A DNA stretch of 64,000 nucleotides from Halegenticoccus soli (GTDB taxonomy: Archaea > Halobacteriota > Halobacteria > Halobacteriales > Haloferacaceae). The stretch lies in contig NZ_PEND01000006.1 of NCBI RefSeq assembly GCF_002844195.1, forward strand, positions 124,001-188,000. Direction: 5' to 3'. Positions 50,852 to 59,214 of the stretch are shown here, piece after piece. Position numbers and translations under genes: made by a program. Each line of letters begins with the position of its first letter. Positions within the stretch are counted from its first letter, which is position 1. Under the pieces are notes generated by a model, which had not been told where the DNA came from, ran no database searches, and was given only the letters and a program-made list of their open reading frames with translations.

Positions 50852-50952
50852 GAAAGCCCCCGGACGCTCCGGTCTCGCGCCTCGCTGTGGTCCTCGGCCT
50901 GCGGCCTGCGGTCCTTGCTTCGGCGTGCTTCCCGGAGCGCCCGGCCCCTTTC
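50852..50952. repeat. 101-base element with imperfect 21-base inverted ends
   Basis: The left end (50852-50872) and the reverse complement of the right end (50932-50952) agree at 17 of 21 bases, both with GAAAG outside and CGCTCCGG inside. The interior is GC-rich with CTGCGGC repeats. The text resembles intergenic palindromic elements common in haloarchaea. Confidence 0.5.
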
Positions 50953-51051
50953 AGTCCCCCCACGGCGGCTGATCCGCCCGCAACCGCGTCTCTGAACACT
51001 GCCCCCTCGCGCGGGCAACGTTTCAAGTACGTCCCGGCGCAACAGTGCGGT

Positions 51052-51228
51052 ATGTACCGCGCGATCCTCCCCGACGGCGACATGGAGTGCGACGAATACG
51101 AGAAGGAGGAGTACGGCGTCAACCTCTACACCGAAAGCGGCGACCACATCGCGTTCGTCCCCTACGCGAACCTGATCGCCGTCATCAACGAGGACGTCGA
51201 CACGGGCGACGAACCGTCGATTATCTGA
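51052..51228 (+). CDS. Small acidic protein, function unknown
   Basis: 58 residues: MYRAILPDGDMECDEYEKEE, then YGVNLYTESGDHIAFVPYANL and an acidic end. The composition and strand pattern are those of conserved short haloarchaeal proteins, but I cannot name the family. It is convergent with the aminotransferase gene (30 bases). Confidence 0.65.
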   Translation: MYRAILPDGDMECDEYEKEEYGVNLYTESGDHIAFVPYANLIAVINEDVDTGDEPSII

Positions 51229-51258
51229 GACTCGGCGGTCGAGTCCTCCTCTCGCCCC

Positions 51259-52380
51259 TCAGCGGACGGCCCGCGCCGCCTCGCCCATGATCGAGAGGGC
51301 CTCCTCCAGTTCCTCGACGCTCGTCGCGTAGGAGATGCGGGCGTAGCCGTCGCCGTGCTCGCCGAACGCCTCGCCGGGCACGACGATGACGCCGCGGCCG
51401 ATGCACTCTCTCACCCACCCGTCCGGGACCTTCGGCATGGCGTAGAACGCGCCCTTCGGCGTCGGACACTCGATGCCGATGTCTGCGAGTCCGTCGAGCA
51501 GCAGGTCGCGCCGCTCCTCGAACGAGGCGGTCATCTCCCCGACGACGTCCTGCGGCCCGGTCAGGGCGGCCTCGGCGGCGAACTGCGCCGGGGCGCTCGC
51601 GCAGGCCTGGGCGTACTGGTGGACGCGGATCATCCGGGCGACGCGCTCGCTGGAGGCCGCGACCCAGCCGAGCCGCCAGCCGGTCATGGCGTACAGCTTC
51701 GACGCCGAGTTGACGACGACCACGTTGTCGCTTTCGGCGAACTCGGCGGGCGAGCGGTGCTCGCCGTCGAACACCGTGTACTCGTACACCTCGTCGGAGA
51801 CGCAGAGCACGTCGTGCTCGTCGGCGATGCGGGCGAACTCCCGGACGTCGGCCTCGGGCGACACCGCCCCCGTCGGGTTGCCGGGGCTGTTGACGACGAA
51901 CGCCGCGGTGTTCTCGGTGATCGCCTCCTCGACCGCCGCGGGGTCGATGGTGAGATCCTCGCGCAGCGGAACCGGAACGGGCGTCCCGCCGGCGAGCTTC
52001 GTCAGGGCGTCGTAGGAGACGAACCCGGGGTCGGGGATGAGCACCTCGTCGCCGGGGTCGACGTGCGCCTCCAGCGCGATGTGCAGCGCCTCGCTCCCGC
52101 CGGCCGTGGCGATGACGTCGTCGGGATCGACCTCGATTCCCTGGTCGCGGCGGTGCTTGTCGGCGATCGCCTCCCGGAGGCTCCGAAGCCCCTTGTTCTC
52201 GGTGTAGGCGTCGGCCCTGCCGTCTGCGATGGCCTCGATGGCGGCCTCGCGGGCGTGTTCGGGCGCGGGGAAGTCGGGTTGGCCGAGCCCGAGGTTGATC
52301 GCGTCCTCGCCCGCCGCCTCGAACACCTCGCGGATGCCGCTTATCGACACCTGCTCCACGCGCGTGGAGAACTTCGTCAT
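51259..52380 (-). CDS. PLP-dependent class I/II aminotransferase
   Basis: 373 residues. The PLP Lys is in NSASKLYAMTGWRLGW (about residue 229), the substrate-binding Arg is in GYARISYA near the C-terminus, and the PGNPTGAVS motif is present. It matches archaeal aspartate or aromatic aminotransferases of the I-gamma type. It transfers amino groups between amino acids and 2-oxoacids in the cytoplasm; the preferred pair is not decidable. An AACTATCA box lies about 28 bases upstream of ATG 52380. Confidence 0.92.
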   Translation of the reverse strand: MTKFSTRVEQVSISGIREVFEAAGEDAINLGLGQPDFPAPEHAREAAIEAIADGRADAYTENKGLRSLREAIADKHRRDQGIEVDPDDVIATAGGSEALHIALEAHVDPGDEVLIPDPGFVSYDALTKLAGGTPVPVPLREDLTIDPAAVEEAITENTAAFVVNSPGNPTGAVSPEADVREFARIADEHDVLCVSDEVYEYTVFDGEHRSPAEFAESDNVVVVNSASKLYAMTGWRLGWVAASSERVARMIRVHQYAQACASAPAQFAAEAALTGPQDVVGEMTASFEERRDLLLDGLADIGIECPTPKGAFYAMPKVPDGWVRECIGRGVIVVPGEAFGEHGDGYARISYATSVEELEEALSIMGEAARAVR

Positions 52381-52591
52381 GGACTATCCGGAGCGGGGAG
52401 GCGTGATAGTTCTTTGCTCACGGGCAGAGGCGGCTCTCCCGGGATCGGCCCCCCGTCACGGAAATAATTGCCTTAACCTGCGACGGTCTCATCTCCCGTG
52501 ATTTCGTCGAAACGGGCGCTTTCGGGGCCCGGAACGCGGAAATTCGACCGTTCGACGCGAAACGGCAGAACGCGGTGTTTACCGGTGGCGT

Positions 52592-52602
52592 GTGCCGAAT
52601 AA
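52592..52602 (+). promoter_or_regulatory. TATA-like box of second ABC importer operon
   Basis: GCCGAATAAGT lies 24-34 bases before the ATG at 52626, the expected spacing for a haloarchaeal core promoter. Confidence 0.4.
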
Positions 52603-52625
52603 GTCGCGACTCCGTACCGCTCGCA

Positions 52626-53678
52626 ATGACTGACACACCGATCGACGGAGGGTACCGCGCTTCTCGCAGGCGGTTTTTGCGGGCGACCGGCGCGGCGGTC
52701 GCCGCGGGCGGCGTCGCCGGCTGCCTCGGCGGCGCGGGCGGGAAACTCGACGAACTGACCGTCGCGTACATGCCCATCTACCCCGACATGCAGTACTTCG
52801 TCATGCAGGAGGAGGGCTACCTCGACGAACTGAGCCTGGACGTAAAGCCGCGGGAGTTCTCCGACGGGCCGAGCATCGTCAAGGCGTACGCCGGCGGCGA
52901 GATCGACGTGGCGATGTTCGGCGTCCTGCCGGCGATGATCGTCATCGACCGCGGCATCTCCGCGAAGGTCACCGCGGCGAACATCAAAGAGCCGATGATG
53001 ATCATGGCGCACGAGGACCTGCTCGCGCTCTGGGAGGAGCACGGTCCCGACGCCTTCGCGGCGTTCGAAGCCGAGACCGGGCGGAAGTTCCGATTCGGAA
53101 CCTTCCCGAAGGGGAGCGTCCCGGACATCCTCCTCCGGTACTGGCTCTCGGACGTCCACGGGCTCGACCCCGAGTCGGCCGTCGACATCATCGAACTGGG
53201 CGGCGCGCAGGCCGTCTGGCAGGCCATGGTCAACGGGGAGATCGACGGCACGAGCATCATGGAGCCGGTCCCGACCATCGCGCGAGAGGAGGGCTCGCCG
53301 ATCAAGCGGCTCGCCGTCGCGAGCGAGTTCATGGAGGGCCAGCCCGCGGCGGTCGTGCTGATGAGCGACGCCGTCCGGGATCACGACGTCGGAACCGAGT
53401 TCCTCGAACAGCACGTGAAGGCGACGGAGCTCATAAACGACCGACCCGATCGGGCGGCGGCGGACGCGAGCGCCGTCATCGGCGAGCGGACTCTTCCCGT
53501 GGAGCGGGCGCGCAAGGCGCTCGACTCGCCGCTGTCGAACTTCGTCACCGACCCGCGCGAGATCGAAAACGGGACGAAGATCTTCGCCGAGTACGCCGCC
53601 GAACTCGGCAAGACCGACGCGAAGCTCTCGACGAGTGACGTCTTCGACTACTCCCTCTACGAGTCGCTCGACGCATGA
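52626..53678 (+). CDS. Substrate-binding lipoprotein of second NitT/TauT-type ABC importer
   Basis: 350 residues. Tat signal SRRRFLRATG and lipobox GVAGC mark an exported lipoprotein. The mature domain follows the SsuA/NMT1-like binding fold, with MPIYPDMQYFVMQEEGYLDE at its start and the strand IDVAMFGVLPAMIV. It is the first gene of a three-gene operon with one permease and one ATPase. The ligand, perhaps a sulfonate or nitrogenous compound, cannot be read from sequence. Confidence 0.9.
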   Translation: MTDTPIDGGYRASRRRFLRATGAAVAAGGVAGCLGGAGGKLDELTVAYMPIYPDMQYFVMQEEGYLDELSLDVKPREFSDGPSIVKAYAGGEIDVAMFGVLPAMIVIDRGISAKVTAANIKEPMMIMAHEDLLALWEEHGPDAFAAFEAETGRKFRFGTFPKGSVPDILLRYWLSDVHGLDPESAVDIIELGGAQAVWQAMVNGEIDGTSIMEPVPTIAREEGSPIKRLAVASEFMEGQPAAVVLMSDAVRDHDVGTEFLEQHVKATELINDRPDRAAADASAVIGERTLPVERARKALDSPLSNFVTDPREIENGTKIFAEYAAELGKTDAKLSTSDVFDYSLYESLDA

Positions 53679-54478
53679 GCGTCGACACCGAAGAGGCGGC
53701 GGTCGACGCGCGGACGCTGTTCGCGTCGGCGGACCGCGACTGGCGGCACCTCGCGAGAGGCGCGGCGGGGCTCGCGGGTTTCGTCGGCGTCTGGTGGGTC
53801 GTCTCCCTGTTCCAGAACGACCTGGTCCTCCCGTCGCCGGTCTCCGTCGCCGAGACGTTCGTCGCCGAACTGCTCTCGGGCGCGATGGTCACCGCGCTCT
53901 TTCAGAGCATGCTCCACTGGATTCCGGGGACGATCGCCGGGACGCTCCTCGGCGTCGGCCTCGGCGTCCTCCTCGGCTGGAGCCGGCGGGCGGACGACAC
54001 GGCCGCGCCGGTGGTTCGGCTCCTCCGCCCGGTGCCGCCGCTCGCGCTCATCGGCTTCGCCATCGCGTGGTTCGGAATCAACCACGCCGGGGCGGCGTTC
54101 ATCGTCGCCGTCGGGGCGTTCTGGATCAACTTCTACAACGCCTACGGCGGCGTCGAGGCGGTCTCCGAGGACCTCCTCGACGTGGCGCGGAGCCTCGGCG
54201 TCTCCGGCGACCTGGCGATGGTGCGGACGGTCGTCCTCCCCAGCGCGCTGCCGGAGATCCTGACCGGCGTGCGGACCGGAATCGGCCGCTGCTGGATGCT
54301 GGTCGTCGCCGCCGAGATCTTCGGCGTCCCCGGCATCGGCAGGCAGATTCTCACCGCGAGCAACAACCTCGCCGTCGACGTGGTAATCGCCTACATCCTC
54401 GTGTTGAGCCTGGTGTTCCTCGTCGTCGACTCGGCGTTCCGCGCCGTCCAACGGAGGGTGCTGGTGTGGCGCGACTGA
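53675..54478 (+). CDS. ABC transporter permease of second NitT/TauT-type importer
   Basis: 267 residues with about six membrane segments and the coupling loop VARSLGVSGDLAMVRTVVLP, whose Gly is typical of the EAA motif. It overlaps the binding-protein gene by four bases (ATGA) and the ATPase gene by 13 bases. As the sole permease gene it must form a homodimer, unlike the two-permease importer at 6.5-10 kb. Confidence 0.9.
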   Translation: MSVDTEEAAVDARTLFASADRDWRHLARGAAGLAGFVGVWWVVSLFQNDLVLPSPVSVAETFVAELLSGAMVTALFQSMLHWIPGTIAGTLLGVGLGVLLGWSRRADDTAAPVVRLLRPVPPLALIGFAIAWFGINHAGAAFIVAVGAFWINFYNAYGGVEAVSEDLLDVARSLGVSGDLAMVRTVVLPSALPEILTGVRTGIGRCWMLVVAAEIFGVPGIGRQILTASNNLAVDVVIAYILVLSLVFLVVDSAFRAVQRRVLVWRD

Positions 54479-55296
54479 GCGACTCGTCGGGCGCGTCGGA
54501 CGGCGACGAGCCGAGCGGCGATGAACCGAACGACAACGAACCGGGCGACGGCGCGGCGCGCGTCAGCGTCGACGGCGTCGAAAAGGAGTTCCCGGGCGAG
54601 CGCGGCCCGGTTCGGGCGCTCGACGGCGTCGACCTCGACGTCGCGGACGGGGAGTTCGTCTGCCTCGTCGGCCCGTCGGGGTGCGGCAAGACGACGCTCC
54701 TGCGGATCATCGCCGGGCTGGAGCCGCCGACCGGCGGCGAAGTCCGGCTGAACGGCGAGCCCGTCACCGGTCCCGGCCCCGACCTCGGCGTCGTCTTCCA
54801 GGAGTACCACCTGTTCCCGTGGCGGACCGTGGCGGGCAACGTCGCCTTCGGGCTCGAACGGCAGGGCGTCCCCGAGGAGGTGCGCGAGCGGATCACGAGC
54901 GACCTGATCGAACTCGTCGGGCTCGACGGCTTCGGGGGCGCATACCCGTCGGAGCTCTCCGGCGGGATGAAACAGCGCGTCGCCATCGCCCGGGCGCTGG
55001 CGGTCGATCCCGAGATCCTCCTCATGGACGAGCCGTTCGGCAGCGTCGACGCGCAGACCCGCGAGATGCTCCAGGGGGAGCTTCTGGACGTGTGGGAGGA
55101 GACCGGAAAAACCGTCGTCTTCGTCACGCACGACGTCGAGGAGGCGGTCACGCTCGCCGACCGCGTGGTCGTCCTGGCCGCGAACCCCGGCCGGGTTCGC
55201 GAGGTCGTCGCGGTCGACCTCCCCCGCCCGCGCCGGCGGACGGACGAGGGGTTCGTCGAGGGCGTCGAGCGCATCCGCGGGCTCATCGGCGACTGA
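54466..55296 (+). CDS. ABC transporter ATP-binding protein of second NitT/TauT-type importer
   Basis: 276 residues. Walker A GPSGCGKTT, signature LSGGMKQR, Walker B LMDEPFGSVD and H-loop FVTHD are intact. The first ~30 residues are an acidic low-complexity extension (repeats of GDEPS and NDNEPGD), which is unusual for this family. GTG 54466 was chosen because it overlaps the permease end and keeps this extension, which has halophile-like composition. Confidence 0.9.
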   Translation: MARLSDSSGASDGDEPSGDEPNDNEPGDGAARVSVDGVEKEFPGERGPVRALDGVDLDVADGEFVCLVGPSGCGKTTLLRIIAGLEPPTGGEVRLNGEPVTGPGPDLGVVFQEYHLFPWRTVAGNVAFGLERQGVPEEVRERITSDLIELVGLDGFGGAYPSELSGGMKQRVAIARALAVDPEILLMDEPFGSVDAQTREMLQGELLDVWEETGKTVVFVTHDVEEAVTLADRVVVLAANPGRVREVVAVDLPRPRRRTDEGFVEGVERIRGLIGD

Positions 55297-55308
55297 GCGG
55301 CGAGCCTT

Positions 55309-55461
55309 TCAGCCCTCGTACTCGTCCCGCAGGTCCTCGATGTGCGATTCCAGCACCGAGAGCGCGGCGTCGGCGTCCACGTACCCGTTCTCGTACTCGT
55401 CGAACACCGCGTCCGCGTCCCGGAGGAACGTTCCGACGGCGTCTTCGAGGCGTTCGCCCAT
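55309..55461 (-). CDS. Small acidic helical protein, function unknown
   Basis: 50 residues from ATG 55461: MGERLEDAVGTFLRDADAVF then DEYENGYVDADAALSVLESH and an acidic end. It is probably two or three helices. A CCTAAACCG box about 25-30 bases upstream looks like a promoter. It is convergent with the second importer operon. Composition strongly favours a real gene. Confidence 0.65.
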   Translation of the reverse strand: MGERLEDAVGTFLRDADAVFDEYENGYVDADAALSVLESHIEDLRDEYEG

Positions 55462-55694
55462 GGCCGGGTCGACGGGCGCGGTCGGTTTAGGCGTTCGGCC
55501 GGGTCGGCGGCGTCGAGAGAGGCACGGCCGACAGGATACACGTCAGTGAGATCACGTCAGTGCGATCGAATCGATACCGGAGAAGCTCATCAACCGGGTA
55601 CCGCGAGAACTCTCATCGAACGCGGGCGGTCAGAACTTCTTTCGCCTCGGCTGCTTCGGGCTCGCGCTTTCGGGTTTCCGCCGCTTCAGCGGCC

Positions 55695-57995
55695 TCATCG
55701 GCGTCTTCTGGTCCCCTGCTCGGCGGAGAAATCGAGACCGACGCCTCCCCCGCCGACGAGCTGGCCGAGGAAGCTGTTCGCGAGCACGAGGCTCACGCTG
55801 GCGAGCATGGCGACCATCGCCCAGACCGGATGGACGAGCCCGGTCATCGCCGCCGGGACGCCGATGCCGTTGAAGCCGAACGCGATGAGCAGGTTCTGCT
55901 TGGTCTTCGAGTAACTGTTCTTCCCGATCTCGTAGGCGTCCATCACACCGCCGAGCCGGTCGCCCACGAGGACGACGTCGGCGCTCTCGACGGCGACGTC
56001 GGTTCCCGCGCCGATCGCGATGCCGATATCGGCTTGCGTCAGTGCGGGCGCGTCGTTGATGCCGTCGCCGACCATCGCCACCCGAACACCGTCGGACCAA
56101 CGGTCCGACGAGCCTCGGCTCGCTTTGCTCGCCGAGACGCCCTCCGCCTGGATACGTCGGACTTCCCGGGTTTTGTCGTCCGGTAAGACCTCAGCCGTCA
56201 CGCGCTCGAGGCCGACTTCGTCGGCGACCGCCTCGGCGGTCCGCTGGTTGTCCCCGGTGATCATGATCGGCTCGATCCCGGCGGCTTTCGCGCGCTCGAT
56301 CGTCTCCGCGGCGTCCGCCTTGATCCTGTCACCGATCGCAACCAGCCCGACGAGTTGGTCGCCGGCGGCGACGCCGACGACGGTCCTGCCGCGGTTCTGG
56401 AGCCGCTCGACGTCCGCCTGTCCGGCGCTCAGATCGACGCCCTCGTCGGCGAGCCACCCGGGCTTCCCGACCAGCACCTCTCGGTCACGAACGGTCGCGC
56501 GCACGCCCTTGCCGGTCAGGCTGTCGAACGCTGTGGGATCCGGGACGCTCACGTCCCGATCGTCGGCGTCGTCGAGGATCGCCTGCGCGAGGGGGTGTTC
56601 GCTGAATGCCTCTGCAGCGGCGGCCAGCCGAAGGACGCTGGCGTCGTCGCGGTCGCCGAGGCTCACGACCTCGTCGACGGCGGGTTCGCCTTCGGTGACG
56701 GTGCCGGTCTTGTCGAGGGCGATCACTTCGACGTCCTGGAAGAGCTGGAAGGCGTCGCCCGAGCGCACGAGGATACCCCGATTTGCGGCCATCCCGCCGC
56801 CCCGGATGAGCGCGAGCGGCGTCGCCATGCCGAGCGCGCACGGATAGCCGAGGACGAGGGCCGCGAGCGCGGCGAACGCCCCGCGCCGGACATTCGGTTC
56901 GCCGCCGACGACGAGCGGGCCGACCGTCCAGAAGACGAATGCGCCGGCGGCGGCGACGAGCACGCCGGGGACGAAGTACTTCAGGACGCGGTCGGCGAGC
57001 CGAAGGACGCCCGGCTTCATCGCCCTCGCTTCCTCTATCTGTCGGGCGACCTGGTCGAGGAACGCGTCGTCACCCGTAGCGGTCACCTCGACGAGCAGCG
57101 CCCCCGTTTCGTTGACGCTGCCCCCGATGACCTCGTCGCCGACCCGCTTGTCTTCGGGGACGGATTCGCCCGTCGCGACGCTCTCGTCGACCGCGCTCTC
57201 GCCCTCGATGATCTCGCCGTCGACCGGGATCTTCTCGCCCGGCTTCACCCGGACGCGGTCACCGACATCGACCTCGCTCACCTCCACCTCTTCGACCTCG
57301 CCGTCCTCACGGACGCGGCGCGCCGTATCGGGTCGAAGGCTCAGCAAGTCCCGGACGGATCGGGAGGCTCGCGTTCGGACGACGAGGCTCGTGTACCCCG
57401 AGAGGATGTGGTAGGTCGTGATGAACACGGACACGGCGAAGAAGTGGACGGTCGGGAACGAAGGGTAGACGAAGAGCCCCAGAAAGCCGCCGACGAGGCC
57501 GCCGAACGCGCCGGCTTCGAGCAGGACGTGCTGGTTGAAGATGCCGCGGCGCAGGCTGTAGTAGGCCTTCTCCTTGATGTCCCAGCCGGGCCAGAACATC
57601 GTGACGAGCGCGAGCCCCATCGCGGCGAGGTCCGTCCGGAGCGACCGGGACTCGAACGTACCCATCACGAAGATCATGAATCCCATCAGCGCCGCGGTGG
57701 TGACGGCGGCGGTCCCGCTGACGAGGAGTTTGCGCTTTCCCCCTTCGAGCTCCTCTCGCTCCTGTTCGAACTGTTTGACCTTGTCCGGATCGCGGATCGT
57801 GTAGCCGAGTTCGCGGAGCGCGTCCTTCAGTTGGACCTCGTCGACCTCCTCTTCGTCGTATTCGACGAGGACCTCCTCGTGGGCGAGGCTCACGTCGACC
57901 CTGCTAACGCCGGACGTCCGGTCGTACGCCTTCCGGATGCTCTCGGCGCAGAACGAACACGACATCCCGCCGACGTTGAACTGGGTCGTGATCAT
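55695..57995 (-). CDS. copA: Copper-type heavy-metal P1B ATPase with YPC motif and palindromic insertion
   Basis: 766 residues. An N-terminal HMA domain with GMSCSFC (CxxC) precedes about eight membrane helices. The phosphorylation site DKTGT, actuator TGES, nucleotide-binding SEHPLA and hinge GDGIND are intact, so it should be an active metal-exporting ATPase. The ion-path motif, usually CPC in copper pumps, reads YPC (56838-56846). A ~17-residue insertion rich in Ser and Arg splits the conserved block between QAEGV and RVAMVGDG. The last residues EQGTRRRR arise from a likely single-base shift at a C-run (55713-55716). ATG 57995 is supported by a TTAAG box 30 bases upstream. Confidence 0.9.
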   Translation of the reverse strand: MITTQFNVGGMSCSFCAESIRKAYDRTSGVSRVDVSLAHEEVLVEYDEEEVDEVQLKDALRELGYTIRDPDKVKQFEQEREELEGGKRKLLVSGTAAVTTAALMGFMIFVMGTFESRSLRTDLAAMGLALVTMFWPGWDIKEKAYYSLRRGIFNQHVLLEAGAFGGLVGGFLGLFVYPSFPTVHFFAVSVFITTYHILSGYTSLVVRTRASRSVRDLLSLRPDTARRVREDGEVEEVEVSEVDVGDRVRVKPGEKIPVDGEIIEGESAVDESVATGESVPEDKRVGDEVIGGSVNETGALLVEVTATGDDAFLDQVARQIEEARAMKPGVLRLADRVLKYFVPGVLVAAAGAFVFWTVGPLVVGGEPNVRRGAFAALAALVLGYPCALGMATPLALIRGGGMAANRGILVRSGDAFQLFQDVEVIALDKTGTVTEGEPAVDEVVSLGDRDDASVLRLAAAAEAFSEHPLAQAILDDADDRDVSVPDPTAFDSLTGKGVRATVRDREVLVGKPGWLADEGVDLSAGQADVERLQNRGRTVVGVAAGDQLVGLVAIGDRIKADAAETIERAKAAGIEPIMITGDNQRTAEAVADEVGLERVTAEVLPDDKTREVRRIQAEGVSASKASRGSSDRWSDGVRVAMVGDGINDAPALTQADIGIAIGAGTDVAVESADVVLVGDRLGGVMDAYEIGKNSYSKTKQNLLIAFGFNGIGVPAAMTGLVHPVWAMVAMLASVSLVLANSFLGQLVGGGGVGLDFSAEQGTRRRR
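56085..56145. repeat. Palindromic element inserted in frame in copA
   Basis: CGTCGGACC-AAC-GGTCCGACG (56090-56110) is a perfect 9-base hairpin and is followed by an imperfect one (CTCGGCTCGC / GCTCGCCGAG). It adds residues within the hinge region of the ATPase without breaking the frame. Confidence 0.6.
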
Positions 57996-58024
57996 ACTCT
58001 TCCGGTGAGTAGGTGGGGAATTCA

Positions 58025-58030
58025 CTTAAG
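58025..58030 (-). promoter_or_regulatory. TATA-like box of copA
   Basis: CTTAAG about 30 bases ahead of the copA ATG at 57995, fitting a leaderless transcript. It directly adjoins one arm of the dyad at 58031-58078. Confidence 0.45.
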
Positions 58031-58078
58031 CACTATCACTAGTATTGTACCGCTCTAAAGAGAGTAGATCTGATAGTG
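58031..58078. promoter_or_regulatory. Dyad-symmetric operator candidate between copA and its regulator
   Basis: CACTATCA (58031-58038) and TGATAGTG (58071-58078) are perfect inverted 8-base arms separated by 32 bases, in the 169-base divergent spacer. One arm touches the copA TATA-like box. This is a likely site for the HTH regulator encoded next door. Confidence 0.55.
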
Positions 58079-58164
58079 GCCGCTTCAACCGAACGGTTTT
58101 CCGTTGCACCGATACGAATCGCTTCCCAGTAGTGTTATGGCCGTAGCTCCCCTATCGACGCGGT

Positions 58165-58713
58165 ATGAGCCTCTTCGCCACCGACGTGAGTATCAAAGAC
58201 GTGATCACGACCGATCCCCAGAAGGCCAAGGCGCTGGAAAACGACGTCCGCGCGAAAATCCTCGATATGCTGGCCGACGAGGAGATGACTATCGAACGGA
58301 TACGCGAAGAGCTCGAGCGGCGCGGTGACGAGAAAGCCGAGACGACCGTCCGTCACCACGTGAACGTGCTCAAAGACGCGGGGATGGTCGAACTCTCTCG
58401 GCTCGAGGAAGCGGGCGGCGGGACGCTGAAATACTACCGCTCGAACACGCGCGTCTTCTCGTACGACTTCCCCGAAAGCGCCGAATCGGCGCTCGAATCC
58501 GCCTCGGAAACGACTCGTGACGAACTTCGCGGTCTGATCGGGACGCTGTTCGCGGAGCACGGCGACGAGATCGAAGCCGTCGCCGAGGAGATGAAACCGT
58601 GCGAGTACTGTTCGACGCAGCACTACGAGGAGTACATCGTTCGCGAACTGCTGAATCGGTCGCTGACGACCCTGAGCGAGGGCGGCGATCTCGACGAGCT
58701 CCGCGATCAGTAG
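58165..58713 (+). CDS. Winged-helix metal-type regulator (ArsR-like) divergent from copA
   Basis: 182 residues. Residues ~20-95 are a winged helix (NDVRAKILDMLADEEMTIER, then ETTVRHHVNVLKDAGMVELS). The C-terminal ~85 residues are helical with a Cys pair (CEYC, about residues 152-155) followed by a His that could bind a metal. It is divergent from copA across a spacer with an 8-base dyad, so it is probably the copper-responsive regulator of copA. A GTGTTATGG box lies about 25-30 bases before ATG 58165. In haloarchaea such regulators activate or repress copA; the direction is not evident here. Confidence 0.85.
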   Translation: MSLFATDVSIKDVITTDPQKAKALENDVRAKILDMLADEEMTIERIREELERRGDEKAETTVRHHVNVLKDAGMVELSRLEEAGGGTLKYYRSNTRVFSYDFPESAESALESASETTRDELRGLIGTLFAEHGDEIEAVAEEMKPCEYCSTQHYEEYIVRELLNRSLTTLSEGGDLDELRDQ

Positions 58714-58926
58714 ATCGTCGAAACGGTCCGGCCGTTCCGAGGAGAGACGCCGCGTAGCGCGTGACTTCGACCGGCCGCGGTGAGAGGTGAAGCGATCGGA
58801 CGGGTCGACGGGGTCGGTAGCCGATCCCACGAGGAGCCGTCGCAGCTCCGCGACCACTCCAAGCTATTTAGCGCCATTACGAACTTCGGGATAATAGTTA
58901 AACGCGTCGCTCGTCTACGTGCGCGC

Positions 58927-59130
58927 ATAGATCGATACGAACTTCGGGTAGAAGGCATGTCCTGCACCGGCTGCGAGGAACGCGTGACGAACGCGGCCGA
59001 GCGCGTCGAGGGCCTCCGGCGGGTCGACGCCGATCACGAGACGGGGACGGTCGAGATCACGGCCGACGAGGGCACGGAGGACGCCGTTCGCGCGTCGATT
59101 CACGAGGCGGGCTACGACGTTCCGGCGTAG
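58927..59130 (+). CDS. HMA-domain metal chaperone (CopZ-like), start codon uncertain
   Basis: 67 residues from ATA 58927: IDRYELRVEGMSCTGC, then an HMA fold with the metal-binding CxxC at GMSCTGC. The only upstream in-frame start codon lies 147 bases ahead in unconserved sequence, and the first internal ATG (58957) would remove the first strand of the fold. The expected N-terminus is at an ATA, perhaps a mutated ATG or an unusual start. A GATAATAGTTAAAC promoter box about 25-40 bases upstream agrees with this position. It probably delivers copper to CopA. Confidence 0.75.
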   Translation: MDRYELRVEGMSCTGCEERVTNAAERVEGLRRVDADHETGTVEITADEGTEDAVRASIHEAGYDVPA

Positions 59131-59214
59131 TCCGCCCGCACGAAACCCGTTATCGACCGCGGCGCGCAGCCGCGTCCGGAGCCCATTTAGCCCCCCGCCG
59201 CGAACGCTCCGCCG

